Below, in pieces: positions 40,531-50,507 of a stretch of 64,000 nt of DNA. The DNA lies in contig CALUHC010000039.1 in NCBI GenBank assembly GCA_944320355.1, forward strand, positions 1 to 64,000. Direction: 5' to 3'. Below the pieces are notes generated by a model. It was not told the origin of the DNA. It was given only the letters and a program-made list of their open reading frames with translations, and made no database searches. Source of the DNA: an uncultured Prevotella sp. (GTDB taxonomy: Bacteria; Bacteroidota; Bacteroidia; Bacteroidales; Bacteroidaceae). Made by a program: the position numbers and the translations under genes. How positions within the stretch are numbered: position 1 is the first letter of the stretch; every line of letters starts with the position of its first letter.

Positions 40531-41250
40531 TCAGTGCCTTGCGCGGCGGTTGGCGATGGCCGACAGCGCCACGTACCACGCTATTGCGGCTGCCACGCCC
40601 GGCACTCCGAGCACGGCAATGATGGCGGCGGATGTGGCCACGAATATGTATTTGATTTCGTTGCCGCGCCATCCCCATGTCTTGAACTTCAGGGCGAACA
40701 TGGGTATCTCGGCAACGAGCAGCCAGCAGCACACGAGCATGAGCGCCATGGTGGCGGCTATGCCTGCCGCGGAAGAGGCAAGGCTGTCGCCCGCGCCCAC
40801 TATGAGCGCTGCCCAGAAGAGAGTGTTGGCAGGCGTTGGCAGTCCGATGAACGACGAGGACTGCCGCTCGTCGAGGTTGAACTTGGCCAGGCGCAGCGCT
40901 GAGAACGCGGCCATGACGAAGGCTGCGAAGGGCAGCACGCCGCTGAGCGGCTGCAGTGTGGCCGGCCACGAGGCCGAGGCCAGCAGTGTGTAGAGCATGG
41001 CCGAGGGCGCCACGCCGAAGGTGACGTCGTCGGCAAGCGAGTCGAGTTCCTTGCCTATGGGCGACGACACGCCGAGCAGGCGCGCCGACATTCCGTCGAA
41101 GAAGTCGAACACCGCGCCTATGGCGATGAACAGGAACGCGGTCTCAAAGAGTCCGAAAAAGGCGTTGTAAGAGGCGATGCAGCCCGAAATGAGGTTGCAG
41201 CAGGTAAGTGTGTTGGGTATTTGCCGTGTTATTGCGTTTGCCATATTCAA
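40531..41250 (-). CDS. pssA: CDP-diacylglycerol-serine O-phosphatidyltransferase
   Basis: 239 residues. The CDP-alcohol motif is complete: DFFDGMSARLLGVSSPIGKE then LDSLADD (D-G-x2-A-R-x8-G-x3-D-x3-D). Seven or eight hydrophobic helices. Makes phosphatidylserine from CDP-diacylglycerol and serine at the inner membrane. Just downstream of psd (21 bp), which decarboxylates its product to phosphatidylethanolamine. Confidence 0.95.
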   Translation of the reverse strand: MNMANAITRQIPNTLTCCNLISGCIASYNAFFGLFETAFLFIAIGAVFDFFDGMSARLLGVSSPIGKELDSLADDVTFGVAPSAMLYTLLASASWPATLQPLSGVLPFAAFVMAAFSALRLAKFNLDERQSSSFIGLPTPANTLFWAALIVGAGDSLASSAAGIAATMALMLVCCWLLVAEIPMFALKFKTWGWRGNEIKYIFVATSAAIIAVLGVPGVAAAIAWYVALSAIANRRARH

Positions 41251-41271
41251 AAGAGTTGGGCCGTTGTGCCG

Positions 41272-41961
41272 TCACTTCAGCCTGGCTATAACGGTGAGGT
41301 CGCCCGTGGTGGCCTGCCCCATCTTCACGCAGACCTCCGAGCCTACGGGCAGGAACACGTCGACCCGCGAGCCGAGCTTGATGAAGCCGAGGTGCTCGTC
41401 GATGTAGCACTCCTCGCCCTCCTTGGCGTATGTGACGATGCGCCGCGCCATCGCGCCGGCTATCTGGCGGCAGAGAATGTCTGTCCCCTCGGGCGTTGTG
41501 ATCATCACGTCGGCTCTCTCGTTCTCCTCGCTGGCCTTGGGCAGCCACGCTTTGTGGTAGTTGCCGTCCTGGTGGCGGACGAACTTAACCTTGCCGTCGA
41601 CGGGAAACCAGTTGGCGTGGACATTGAAAAGACTCATGAATATCGAAATCATGAGCCTCTTGTCGTGGAAGTATTCGTTCTCTTCCACCTCCTCGATGAC
41701 CACCACCTTGCCGTCGGCGGGAGCCACGACAACCCTCTCCGTGTCGCCGTTGAAGTAGCGGATGGGGCAGCGGTAGAAGTTGAGCACCACCGCCCAGGCC
41801 GTGCCGAGCACTATGACGAAAGCCCAAAAGGGAACGGCGGAGTCAAAGACGTGCCACAGCAAGGCCGCCACGGCTATGATGGCAACCATACTGAACACAA
41901 GCGTGTCAGTGCCTTCACGATGAATTCTGATTTCTTTCAGTCTTCTGATTCTCTTTCCCAT
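41272..41961 (-). CDS. psd: Phosphatidylserine decarboxylase (short form)
   Basis: 229 residues from ATG 41961 (the open frame upstream is spurious). Two N-terminal membrane helices. The core [18 protein letters not shown] and the self-cleavage site [14 protein letters not shown] (Ser of LGS becomes the pyruvoyl group) mark the short PSD type. Produces phosphatidylethanolamine. A divergent promoter pair with dnaE: the psd promoter is TTTG (42023-42020), 20 bp, TACCTTTG (41999-41992). Confidence 0.95.
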   Translation of the reverse strand: MGKRIRRLKEIRIHREGTDTLVFSMVAIIAVAALLWHVFDSAVPFWAFVIVLGTAWAVVLNFYRCPIRYFNGDTERVVVAPADGKVVVIEEVEENEYFHDKRLMISIFMSLFNVHANWFPVDGKVKFVRHQDGNYHKAWLPKASEENERADVMITTPEGTDILCRQIAGAMARRIVTYAKEGEECYIDEHLGFIKLGSRVDVFLPVGSEVCVKMGQATTGDLTVIARLK

Positions 41962-41991
41962 GGGTCCGGCTAAGATTGTTTTTTGATGCTG

Positions 41992-42023
41992 CAAAGGTAC
42001 GGCTTTTTCGCATATCTCACAAA
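41992..42023 (-). promoter_or_regulatory. Promoter of psd-pssA
   Basis: TTTG - 20 bp - TACCTTTG on the minus strand. Confidence 0.65.
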
Positions 42024-42038
42024 TTTTTACCTTATTCT

Positions 42039-42070
42039 TTTGGCTGTCTCGCATATTAGGAGTAACTTTG
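42039..42070 (+). promoter_or_regulatory. Promoter of dnaE
   Basis: TTTG (42039-42042), 20 bp, TAACTTTG (42063-42070). It fixes the dnaE start at 42103 and not the ATG at 41983. Confidence 0.7.
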
Positions 42071-42102
42071 ACCCTCAAAAACAACCCCACAGAAAGCGCA
42101 AA

Positions 42103-45100
42103 ATGCAGGATTTCGTCCATCTTCACGTACATACGTACTATTCCATACTTGACGGGCAGTCGAGCATACAGAGGCTCGTAGACAAGGCCGTGGGCAACGG
42201 CATGAAGGGCATGGCCATCACCGACCACGGCGATATGTTCGGCATCAAGGAGTTCTGGGACTATTGCGCTGGCGTGAACGGCAAGCGCAAGAAGGAGGGC
42301 CTGGAGCCTTTCAAGCCAATACTCGGGTGCGAGATGTACGTGGCTCACCGTCACAAGGAGGACAAGACGGAGAAGAGCGACCGCAGCGGATACCACCTCA
42401 TAGTGCTGGCCAAGAACTACAAGGGCTACAAGAACCTGATAAAGCTCGTGTCGAACTCGTGGATTGACGGTTTCTATATGCGCCCGCGCACAGACCGCGC
42501 CGACCTTGAGAAGTATCACGAGGGACTCATCGTGTGCTCGGCCTGCATTGCCGGCGAGGTGCCGGCCAAGATCCTGAACGGCGACATGGCCGGAGCCCGC
42601 GAGGCCGTGGAGTGGTATAAGCGCGTGTTCGGCGACGACTATTACCTTGAATTGCAGCGCCACGAGGTGAAGAACCCCAACCAGCGGGCCAACCGCGAGA
42701 CCTTTCCGCTGCAGCAGCGGGCCAACAAGGTGCTCATAGACTTGGCCCGCGAGTATGGCATAAAGCTGGTCTGCACCAACGACGCCCACTTTGTCGACGA
42801 GGAGAACGCCGAGGCCCACGACCACCTGCTGTGCCTTTCCACGGGCAAGGACCTCGACGACCCCACCCGAATGCTGTACTCAAAGCAGGAGTGGTTCAAG
42901 ACGAAGGAAGAGATGAACGAGGTGTTCGGCGACGTGCCGGAGGCCATGGCCAACACTGTCGAGATACTCGACAAGGTGGAGTTCTACAGCATTGAGCACG
43001 CGCCCATCATGCCCTTCTTCCCCATTCCCGAGTCGTTCGGCACGGAAGAGCAGTGGCGCGCCAAGTTCACCGAGGAGCAACTGTTCAAGGAGTTCACCAG
43101 CGACGAGAACGGAGAGAACCCCTTGCCGCGCGAGGAGGGCGAGAAGAAAATACAGAAGCTCGGAGGCTTTGACAAGTTGTACCGCATAAAGTTCGAGGCC
43201 GACTACCTGGCCAAGCTGGCCTACGAGGGCGCGAGGAAGCTATACGGCGACCCGCTTCCCGACGAGGTTGACGAGCGTGTGCGCTTCGAGCTGCACATAA
43301 TGAAGACCATGGGCTTCCCCGGCTACTTCCTCATAGTGCAGGACTTCATCAACTCCGCGCGCGACGAGCTGGGCGTAATGGTCGGTCCGGGCCGTGGCTC
43401 GGCCGCCGGTTCCGTCGTGGCTTACTGCCTCGGCATCACCAAGATAGACCCCATCAAGTACGACTTGCTGTTCGAGCGTTTCCTCAACCCCGACCGTATA
43501 TCGCTCCCCGATATAGACACCGACTTCGACGACGACGGCCGCGGCCGCGTGCTGGAGTGGGTCGAGGACAAGTACGGCCACGACAACTGCGCCCACATCA
43601 TCACCTACGGCACCATGGCCACCAAGAACTCCATCAAGGATGTGGCCCGCGTGGAGAAGCTGCCGCTGGAGCAAGCCAACTACCTCTGCAAGCAAATACC
43701 CGACAAGCTGCCCGACGGCCTGAAGGTGAACCTCACGAACGCCATCAAGTGCATACCCGAGTTGCGCGACGCCGAGGCCAGCGCCGACCCCAAGTTGCAC
43801 AACACCATGGAGTACGCCAAGATGCTTGAGGGCACCGTTCGCGGCACAGGCATCCACGCCTGCGGCTTCATCATCTGCCGCGACCCCATCAGCGACTGGG
43901 TGCCGGTGTCCATAGCGGAGGACAAGGCCGATCCGGGCCACAAGCTCAGGTGCACGCAGTACGACGGTCATGTGATAGAATCGACGGGACTGATCAAGAT
44001 GGACTTCCTCGGGCTCAAGACCCTCTCCATACTCAAGGAGGCGGTGGAGAACGTGAGGCTGACCACGGGCAAGGTGATAGACCTCGACACAATACCCATC
44101 GACGACCCGCTCACTTACAAGCTCTACTGCGAGGGACGCACCATCGGAACGTTCCAGTTCGAGTCGCCCGGAATGCAGAAGTACCTCCGAGAGCTGCACC
44201 CCTCGGTGTTCGAGGACCTCATAGCCATGAACGCCCTCTACCGTCCGGGGCCTATGGACTACATCCCTTCCTTCATCGCCCGCAAGAACGGGAAGGAAGA
44301 GATTAAGTATGACATACCCTGCATGGAGAAATATCTCAAGGACACTTACGGCATAACGGTCTACCAGGAGCAGGTCATGCTGCTCTCGCGCCAGCTCGCC
44401 AACTTCACCCGAGGCGAGAGCGACGCGCTGCGCAAGGCCATGGGAAAGAAGAAAAAGGCCATCGTCGACCAGATGAAGCCCAAGTTCATAGAGGGCGGAC
44501 AGGCCAACGGCCACGACCCGAAGGTGCTTGAGAAGATATGGGGCGACTGGGAGAAGTTCGCCTCATACGCCTTCAACAAGAGCCACGCCACGTGCTATTC
44601 GTGGGTGGCCTACCAGACTGCCTACCTCAAGGCTCACCACCCAGCCGAGTATATGGCCGCTGTGATGAGCCGCAACCTCGACAACATCACTGAAATAACC
44701 AAGCTCATGGACGAGTGCCGGGCCATGGGCATACCCACGCTCGGCCCCGACGTGAACGAGAGCCGCCAGAAGTTCAGCGCCAACACCAAGGGCGAGATAC
44801 GCTTCGGCATAAGCGCCATCAAGGGCGTGGGTGGCGCGGCGGCCGACGCCATCATCACCGAGCGCGAGAAGAACGGGCCGTACAAGGACATATTCGACTT
44901 CATACAGCGCGTCAACCTCGGGGCCGTCAACCGCAAGTGCGTTGAGTCGCTCGTGCTCAGCGGCGGTTTCGACGGCTTCGGCAAGATGAAGCGCGAGGAC
45001 TACTTCGCGCGCAATGCCAAGGGCGAGGCGTTCCTCGACACGCTCATGCGCTACGGCCAGACCTACCAGGCGGAGCAGGCGCAGATGCGCAACTCGCTCT

Positions 45101-45810
45101 TTGGCGGCGACAACGAGGTAGAGATAGCCACGCCGCCCGTGATAAAGGGCGAGAGCTGGAGCGACATAGAGAGGCTGAACCGCGAGCGCGACCTCGTGGG
45201 GATATATCTCTCCGCCCATCCGCTCGACGAGTACAAGATTGTGCTCGACAACCTGTGCAACACCCGTTGCGCCGAGCTTGGCGACCTGTCGGCGCTGTGC
45301 TCGCGCGAGTCGGTGGTCATAGGCGGCATTGTCACCGGCATAAAGTCGAAGTTCACCAAGACAGGAAAGCCTTGCGGCTTCGTCACCATCGAGGACTTCG
45401 ACGGCAGCGGCGAGCTGGCCTTGTTCGGCGAGGAGTGGGGCCGCTGGAGCGGTATGTTCAAGGAGGGCTGCGCAGTCTACATCACGGCCAAGTGCCAGCA
45501 GCGCTTCCGCGACAGCAAGTTCTACGACCTGCGCATACAGAACATAGAGTACCTGCAGACCATCAAGGACAAGGCCATAGACCGCATCACCATATCGCTC
45601 GCCGCCGACGAGCTGAACGACCAGGTGGTGGAGGAGCTCAACGAGATAATATGCGAGAACCCGGGGCAGACCAAGCTATACTTCAGCCTGCGCGACGCGA
45701 GGGGCAAGAACCACGTGCTGCTGGTGAGCCGCAAGCGCAGCGTTGACGTGAAGCGCAGTCTCATAAACTTCATAGAGCAGACCCCCGCGCTCGACTATAC
45801 GATAAACTGA
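42103..45810 (+). CDS. dnaE: DNA polymerase III alpha subunit
   Basis: 1235 residues from ATG 42103 ([20 protein letters not shown]). The N-terminal PHP domain has HLHVHTYYS and ITDHGDMFG. The polymerase core includes [19 protein letters not shown] and [12 protein letters not shown], with the catalytic acidic residues. Helix-hairpin-helix and OB regions follow ([19 protein letters not shown]). It is the replicative polymerase. Starts a unit with trxA and a small acidic protein, divergent from psd. Confidence 0.96.
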   Translation: MQDFVHLHVHTYYSILDGQSSIQRLVDKAVGNGMKGMAITDHGDMFGIKEFWDYCAGVNGKRKKEGLEPFKPILGCEMYVAHRHKEDKTEKSDRSGYHLIVLAKNYKGYKNLIKLVSNSWIDGFYMRPRTDRADLEKYHEGLIVCSACIAGEVPAKILNGDMAGAREAVEWYKRVFGDDYYLELQRHEVKNPNQRANRETFPLQQRANKVLIDLAREYGIKLVCTNDAHFVDEENAEAHDHLLCLSTGKDLDDPTRMLYSKQEWFKTKEEMNEVFGDVPEAMANTVEILDKVEFYSIEHAPIMPFFPIPESFGTEEQWRAKFTEEQLFKEFTSDENGENPLPREEGEKKIQKLGGFDKLYRIKFEADYLAKLAYEGARKLYGDPLPDEVDERVRFELHIMKTMGFPGYFLIVQDFINSARDELGVMVGPGRGSAAGSVVAYCLGITKIDPIKYDLLFERFLNPDRISLPDIDTDFDDDGRGRVLEWVEDKYGHDNCAHIITYGTMATKNSIKDVARVEKLPLEQANYLCKQIPDKLPDGLKVNLTNAIKCIPELRDAEASADPKLHNTMEYAKMLEGTVRGTGIHACGFIICRDPISDWVPVSIAEDKADPGHKLRCTQYDGHVIESTGLIKMDFLGLKTLSILKEAVENVRLTTGKVIDLDTIPIDDPLTYKLYCEGRTIGTFQFESPGMQKYLRELHPSVFEDLIAMNALYRPGPMDYIPSFIARKNGKEEIKYDIPCMEKYLKDTYGITVYQEQVMLLSRQLANFTRGESDALRKAMGKKKKAIVDQMKPKFIEGGQANGHDPKVLEKIWGDWEKFASYAFNKSHATCYSWVAYQTAYLKAHHPAEYMAAVMSRNLDNITEITKLMDECRAMGIPTLGPDVNESRQKFSANTKGEIRFGISAIKGVGGAAADAIITEREKNGPYKDIFDFIQRVNLGAVNRKCVESLVLSGGFDGFGKMKREDYFARNAKGEAFLDTLMRYGQTYQAEQAQMRNSLFGGDNEVEIATPPVIKGESWSDIERLNRERDLVGIYLSAHPLDEYKIVLDNLCNTRCAELGDLSALCSRESVVIGGIVTGIKSKFTKTGKPCGFVTIEDFDGSGELALFGEEWGRWSGMFKEGCAVYITAKCQQRFRDSKFYDLRIQNIEYLQTIKDKAIDRITISLAADELNDQVVEELNEIICENPGQTKLYFSLRDARGKNHVLLVSRKRSVDVKRSLINFIEQTPALDYTIN

Positions 45811-45911
45811 CAGCCGCCTGGCGCGTGGCACGCATTTTGCTGTGCCTTATATGCCGGACAGGCACCGCCCGAAAGGCCAACAAACATTACAAACACAATA
45901 AAAGAAACAAC

Positions 45912-46226
45912 ATGGAAGTAAAAATCACAAACGAGAATTTCGAGTCTTTGAAGAACGGCAGCCTGCCCTTGGTAGTTGACTTCTGGGCTACGTGGTGCGG
46001 CCCGTGCCGCATGATTGCGCCCATAGTGGAGGAGCTGGCCACTGAGTATGACGGCAAGATAAGCGTGGGCAAGTGTGACGTCGAGGAGTGCGAGGACATC
46101 GCGGCCGAGTTCGGCATACGCAACATCCCCACCATAATATTCTTCAAGGACGGGCAGATGGTCGACAAGCTCGTGGGAGCTGTGTCGAAGGCCAAGCTCG
46201 AAGAGAAGTTCAAAGCCCTGCTGTAA
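45912..46226 (+). CDS. trxA: Thioredoxin
   Basis: 104 residues from ATG 45912. DFWATWCGPCRM holds the active-site CGPC pair (about Cys30/Cys33). The cis-Pro is in IRNIPTIIFF, and VGAVSKAKLEEKF ends the fold. A cytosolic disulfide reductant. Follows dnaE at about 100 bp. Confidence 0.95.
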   Translation: MEVKITNENFESLKNGSLPLVVDFWATWCGPCRMIAPIVEELATEYDGKISVGKCDVEECEDIAAEFGIRNIPTIIFFKDGQMVDKLVGAVSKAKLEEKFKALL

Positions 46227-46230
46227 GCCT

Positions 46231-46563
46231 ATGGCAACGCTTGACGATGAGCTTCGCATGGACGACGAGGAGAACGCCCGCGAGGCCGAATATATTCTCA
46301 GCACCCTTCCGGCCGACCTGAAGGACAAGTATGACCGCCCGCTGCTCCGCTACATGATGGACGCCATCGTGGACTATTACTACGAGAGCGGGGTGCTTGA
46401 GGCCGAGCCCGACGACGACGGGTATGTGGACATAGACCTGCAGAAGGTGGCCGACTACGTGTGCGAGCGTGCCGCGAAAGAGGGTCGTGGAGACCTCGAC
46501 CCTGCCGAGGTGTTCTTCGTGGTGCAGGCCGACATGGATTTCCAGGAGGAGAATCTGGACTAA
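46231..46563 (+). CDS. Small acidic protein of unknown function
   Basis: 110 residues, rich in Asp and Glu, mostly helical (DKYDRPLLRYMMDAIVDYYYES, VADYVCERAAKE), ending PAEVFFVVQADMDFQEENLD. No signal or membrane segment. It starts 4 bp after trxA and is very likely co-translated. A conserved-looking small protein, but I do not recognise a named family. Confidence 0.7.
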   Translation: MATLDDELRMDDEENAREAEYILSTLPADLKDKYDRPLLRYMMDAIVDYYYESGVLEAEPDDDGYVDIDLQKVADYVCERAAKEGRGDLDPAEVFFVVQADMDFQEENLD

Positions 46564-46838
46564 GATTTGGCAGCTGCGGCCAATTAAATCGCAGTATTCT
46601 TCAAAATAAACTTTCCATGACGGGGGTGCGCGTGAGCGTATTCCCGTTTTTTGTTTCCGCCGTGCGTCATTTTGTCGGTCGGCTTGTGGCAGTGTTGTGC
46701 CATTTGTGACAATCTGCCCTGCGCGGCGCAAAATATCGGCGAACTACAAAATTCCTACAGATTTTTGAGCTATCTTTGCAAATGTCAAGCTGCGCTCGTC
46801 GCCGGGTTGGCGGGCAGGTGGCGCTGCGCTCTTGGCGT

Positions 46839-46980
46839 GTCAAAAATCAAAGGCTGGCGTTTGACCGTGCGAAACGGGCCGTTTTGCACGATGAAACGGG
46901 CCGTTTCGGGAGCCAAAATGGCACATTTCGGAGCCTAAAACGGCACGTTTTGCAACCCCGCTGATTGTCAATGGGTTACG
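46839..46980 (+). repeat. Family A palindromic array, copy 6 (best preserved)
   Basis: Four units at 21-22 bp: GAAACGGGCCGTTTTGC, GAAACGGGCCGTTTCGG, AAAATGGCACATTTCGG, AAAACGGCACGTTTTGC. Flanks TCAAAAATCAAAGGCTGGC on the left and AACCCCGCTGATTGTCAATG on the right. The remainder of 46564-47198 has no gene; TATCTTTG at about 46773 is an isolated -7-like word. Confidence 0.85.
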
Positions 46981-47198
46981 GAGACGGTACGGGCGGCGCG
47001 GCGCGTGGCAAAAAACTAAGTTCCTTGGTGCGCGCCCCTGTGCGGCGGCGTGGTGCCGATAGGGCTGCGGCAGGCATGGTTGCTGACATTTATTAAATAA
47101 AAAGGAGGTGAGCTGTTGGTAGGTCAGGGGCATTCGTCTGTGCTTCTGTCTCTTGTCGCCGGCCTCTTTTTCAAGTAAATAAAGGAGAAATATGTTGC

Positions 47199-47615
47199 AT
47201 GAAAAGACTGTTTGTTGTTGATTGGGCGTTGGTGGCGGCGTTTCCGCTTACGGCCGTCACGGGGCTGATGCTCCACGCCGCCGGCCACGGTGCGAGCCAC
47301 GATGTGTGGCACAATACGGCCGTGGCGCACGTAGTGGCCGGCCTGCTCTTTCTCGTTTTCGGCGCGTGGCACGTGTGGATGCACCGCGTGTGGTACCGCC
47401 ATTTGGGGCGCGCCCTGCGGCGCGGGCGGCTCACGCTGCTGCTCACCGTCGTGTCCGCCTTCGTCACGGTGAGCGGCGTGGCGTTGCTGGGCATCAGTGG
47501 CGGCGGCTCCGGGGTGGGGCTGTGGCACTACGGCGCGGGCCTGCTGCTGTGCCTCTGCTCGGTGGCTCATGTGCTGGGGCGGCTGTCGCCGCTGCGCAAG
47601 TCGTTGGGGAGGTGA
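47199..47615 (+). CDS. DUF4405-type membrane protein (cytochrome b-like helices)
   Basis: 138 residues, four membrane helices, with histidines at helix ends (LMLHAAGHGASHDVWHN; GAWHVWMHRVW; GLWHYGAGL; VAHVLGRL). DUF4405 proteins resemble the haem-binding helices of cytochrome b or formate dehydrogenase gamma; haem binding here is inferred from His spacing. Intact, though the genes that follow are broken. Confidence 0.7.
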   Translation: MKRLFVVDWALVAAFPLTAVTGLMLHAAGHGASHDVWHNTAVAHVVAGLLFLVFGAWHVWMHRVWYRHLGRALRRGRLTLLLTVVSAFVTVSGVALLGISGGGSGVGLWHYGAGLLLCLCSVAHVLGRLSPLRKSLGR

Positions 47616-47621
47616 GCGGCC

Positions 47622-48037
47622 ATGTGGAAGCATTACGCGCTGCTATCTGCTTTCTTTGCCGCCCTCACGGCATACTCGCCAAGGTGGGCGTGCGTGACGT
47701 CAACTCCGACTTGGCCACAGCCATACGCACGGCGGTCGTCCTGCTGCTCACGTGGGGCATAGTCATCTTTGGCGGCCATGCCGCCGAGCTTCGCTGCGTG
47801 GGCCGCCACACGTGGTTGTTCCTCGTGCTCTCGGGCCTGGCCACGGGCCTGTCGTGGCTCTTCTACTTCAAGACGCTGCAGGCGGGCGACGTGTCGCGCG
47901 TGGCTCCGGTCGACAAGTTGAGCGTCGTCTTCACCATCTGCTTGTCCTTTCTGTTTCTGCGCGAGCCGGTCAGCCTGCGGGTTGTGGCCGGCGCGGCGCT
48001 CATCACGTGCGGCAGCATAATAATGTTGGTAAGATGA
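47622..48037 (+). pseudogene. EamA-type permease, frameshifted
   Basis: ATG 47622 gives MWKHYALLSAFFAALTA, which then leaves the family frame. The continuation ILAKVGVRDVNSDLATAIRT is open one base away. One base is missing near 47671. After the shift the sequence is a full single EamA unit (about 139 residues, four helices, ending GSIIMLVR). Its end overlaps the response-regulator ATG. Confidence 0.7.
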
Positions 48038-48713
48038 AACTGCTTGTAATAGAAGACGAGCGCGAGCTGTCCGACAGCATCGTGGCCTATCTCAGCGCGG
48101 AAGACTACCTGTGCGAGCAGGCCTTCACGTACTCCGACGCGCGCATGAGGCTCGGTGTCTATGACTACGACTGCGTGCTGCTCGACCTCATGCTGCCCGG
48201 GGCAGCGGCATAGACCTGCTGCGCTTCATCCGCGAGCGGCGCAACCCCGTGGGCGTTATCATCGTCTCGGCCAAGGATTCGGTCGATGACAAGGTGCGGG
48301 GACTGGAGATCGGGGCCGACGACTACCTGGCCAAGCCCTTCCACCTGTCGTAGCTGAGCATGCGCATCTATGCCATCATACGCCGCAAGGAGTTCGCCGG
48401 GACCAACACCCTGCGCAGCAACGGCGTCACCATCGACCTGCCCGGCAAGGCCGTCAGCGTGGGCGGGCGGCGCGTCGCGCTCACCCGCATGGAGTACGAG
48501 CTGCTGCTCTTCTTCATCGGCAACCGCGGGCGGGTGGTGTTGAAGGCCGCCCTGGCCGAGCATCTCAGCGGCGACATGGCCGACATCATGGACACTCATA
48601 ACTTTGTCTACACGCACATCAAGAACCTGAAGGCCAAGCTGGCCGCCGCCGGTGTGCGCGACTGCGTGAAGAACATCTATGGGACAGGGTATAAATGGAT
48701 TGAATATGAGTAA
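48034..48713 (+). pseudogene. OmpR-type response regulator, doubly broken
   Basis: Starts MKLLVIEDERELSDSIVAYL; phospho-acceptor Asp in DCVLLDLMLPG. A one-base loss in the G run at 48199-48202 (P-G-G-S-G-I-D expected) puts the rest out of frame. Further on, the restored frame KPFHLS is stopped by TAG at 48351-48353 where relatives have Glu (S-E-L-S-M-R). The winged helix follows intact (SVGGRRVALTRMEYELLLFF, GTGYKWIEYE). Two independent lesions make a sequencing error unlikely. The pair partner is the truncated kinase next door. Confidence 0.75.
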
Positions 48714-50082
48714 GCAGCGCAGCCTCTCGCGCAAGATGCTCACGCAGTTTGCCGCCTGCATGGCGCTGCTGTTCGTGCTCGCCACGCCGCTGTTCTACCT
48801 GCTCACCGAGCGCTACTACGCCGAGGACATGATAGACATCATCGAGGCTGTGGGCAGCGGCCGGCCCATTCCCTCGCTCGACCTTGAGGAGGACATCATG
48901 CACGGCGTGATGATACAATACGGCGTTATAGTGGCCGTCCTGTCGGTTGCCGTGGCGCTCACGGTGCGCTTTCTCTCGCGCAGGCTGTGGCATCCGTTCT
49001 ACGAGACGCTGCGCCGCGCCGAGGGCTTCCGCCTTGAGGACGGCACGCTGCCCGACCTGCCGCCGAGCGACGTGGCCGAGTTCACCCGGCTCAACAACAC
49101 GCTCTCCACGCTCATGGCCAACGGGCTGGCCAGCTACCGCACGCAGAAGGAGTTCACCGAGAACGCCTCGCACGAGCTGCAGACGCCCATAGCCGTCATG
49201 CGGAGCACGCTCGACCTGATGCTGCAGCAGCCCGGCCTCACGCCGCGCCTGGCCGGGATGATACAGAGCCTCTATGGCGTTACGGGCCGGCTGGCGCGGC
49301 TCAACCGCAGCCTGCTGCTGCTCGCAAAGATAGAGAACAACCAGTATGACAGCCGCGAGGACACAGATGTGGTGGCCCTTGTGCGCTACCTGCTGCCCCA
49401 GCTTGAGGGTGTGGCCGGCAGCGTGGCCTTGCGCGACGGCATGGGCGACGGCATGCTGGCGGTCAGCGCCAACCGCGCGCTGCTCGAAGTGCTCGTGAGC
49501 AACCTGCTCGTCAACGCCGTGCGCCACAACTGCCCGGGCGGCACCGTGGGCCACACCCCGGCCGGGACGTCGGGGCGTAACACTGCGCGGCAGGTGGCCG
49601 ACAGCCTGAACACCACCGGAATATATTCCGTTGTGCGCCACCCTCTCTACCTTGGCAACTTCCTGATGTGGCTCGGTGTGTCGCTGCTCACGTGCAGCCC
49701 GGGCTTTGTGGCCGCCTTCGCCCTGGCCTATTGGATATACTACGAGCGCATCATGTATGCCGAGGAGCAGTTCCTGCGGCGCAAGTTCGGCACGGCCTAC
49801 GTGCTCTGGGCCGCTTCCACCCTGGCCTTTCTGCCCCGCATCGGGCAGTATGTCCCACCGGCGTTGCCATTCTCATGGCGGAAGGTCCTGAAGAAAGAGA
49901 AGAACGGAGCCTTCGCCCTTTTGCTCACGTTTGCCGCCTTCGACGTCCTCGGCGCGTGGCTCGGCGGTTCCGGCAGCGTGAACATCCCGCTGGCAGCGGC
50001 TGCCGCGGCGCGTGGCGTGGCATACGTAGCGCTGACCGTGATGAAGCACCATACGCGCTGGCTCGATGAGGAAGGAAGGTGA
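48706..50082 (+). CDS. Truncated histidine kinase fused to an isoprenylcysteine-methyltransferase-like domain
   Basis: 458 residues in one frame from ATG 48706. Residues 1-280: sensor kinase with two membrane helices (about 17-37, 70-92), phospho-acceptor His in ENASHELQTPIAVMRSTLD, and the start of the ATP domain (VSNLLVNAVRHNCPGGTV, N box). There it stops. From about residue 285 the sequence is the C-terminal half of a phospholipid/isoprenylcysteine methyltransferase-type membrane protein (SLNTTGIYSVVRHPLYLGNF, YERIMYAEEQFLRRKFG). The G boxes of the kinase and the first helices of the methyltransferase are missing. An in-frame deletion near 49550 best explains it, so it is probably a non-functional scar. 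Confidence 0.7.
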   Translation: MSKQRSLSRKMLTQFAACMALLFVLATPLFYLLTERYYAEDMIDIIEAVGSGRPIPSLDLEEDIMHGVMIQYGVIVAVLSVAVALTVRFLSRRLWHPFYETLRRAEGFRLEDGTLPDLPPSDVAEFTRLNNTLSTLMANGLASYRTQKEFTENASHELQTPIAVMRSTLDLMLQQPGLTPRLAGMIQSLYGVTGRLARLNRSLLLLAKIENNQYDSREDTDVVALVRYLLPQLEGVAGSVALRDGMGDGMLAVSANRALLEVLVSNLLVNAVRHNCPGGTVGHTPAGTSGRNTARQVADSLNTTGIYSVVRHPLYLGNFLMWLGVSLLTCSPGFVAAFALAYWIYYERIMYAEEQFLRRKFGTAYVLWAASTLAFLPRIGQYVPPALPFSWRKVLKKEKNGAFALLLTFAAFDVLGAWLGGSGSVNIPLAAAAAARGVAYVALTVMKHHTRWLDEEGR

Positions 50083-50099
50083 GCCTTGCCCGTCAGGGG

Positions 50100-50165
50100 C
50101 TGTTCAAGACGTAGTTGGAGGTAGTTGGCAGACGTCAGGCGCCATGTCGGCGGGAGCGCTCTGCC
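50100..50165 (+). repeat. Family B fragment
   Basis: CTGTTCAAGACGTAGTTGGA, then AGACGTCAGGCGCCATGTCG, is a weak match to the left end and core of 9078-9266. Confidence 0.35.
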
Positions 50166-50182
50166 ATTAACACATTTATGTT

Positions 50183-50207
50183 AAAGACGGCCATATAGGC
50201 CGTCTTT
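50183..50207. terminator. Hairpin terminator after the fused kinase gene
   Basis: AAAGACGGCC and GGCCGTCTTT pair perfectly over a 5-base loop, then GTTAATCG. Flanking TTAA on both sides makes it symmetric. Confidence 0.7.
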
Positions 50208-50212
50208 GTTAA

Positions 50213-50395
50213 TCGTTTGATATTCAATGAGTTGCAAAACGGGCCGTTTCGCATTCTGAAACGTGCCGTCTTGGCGGCTGAAACAGGCCATATCGCAGCG
50301 CGAAACGCGCCGTTTCGAGGCGCGATATGGCACACACGGGAAATCAAGAAAACGGCTGCTGTCTTTAGTTGCATATTTGCAAGTATGGCCAGATG
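50213..50395 (-). repeat. Family A palindromic array, copy 7
   Basis: AAAACGGGCCGTTTCGC, GAAACGTGCCGTCTTGG, GAAACAGGCCATATCGC, GAAACGCGCCGTTTCG, then GCGATATGGCACACACGGG, a TCAAGAAAACGGCTGCTG stretch and TTTAGTTGCA. That right flank is the left flank of copy 5 inverted. Confidence 0.75.
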
Positions 50396-50448
50396 GCGGA
50401 TGTCCATTTCATTAATTAACACTACGGGAACGAAAAACGTCTGTTTCG

Positions 50449-50480
50449 TTTCAATATGTCACGGATTATTAGTATTTTTG
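50449..50480 (+). promoter_or_regulatory. Promoter of the XRE-cupin gene
   Basis: TTTC (50449-50452, one off consensus), 20 bp, TATTTTTG (50473-50480). Confidence 0.5.
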
Positions 50481-50507
50481 CACGATTCTAAAACGATTTT
50501 ATTATAT

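Noticed and set aside
41983-42102. Upstream start for DnaE
   Set aside because: It lies before the promoter at 42039-42070; the PHP domain starts properly at [14 protein letters not shown].
46839-46980. CRISPR array at the family A repeats
   Set aside because: Units are 13-16 bp palindromes at 21-22 bp pitch, the links are only 6-9 bp and not unique spacers, and there are no cas genes.
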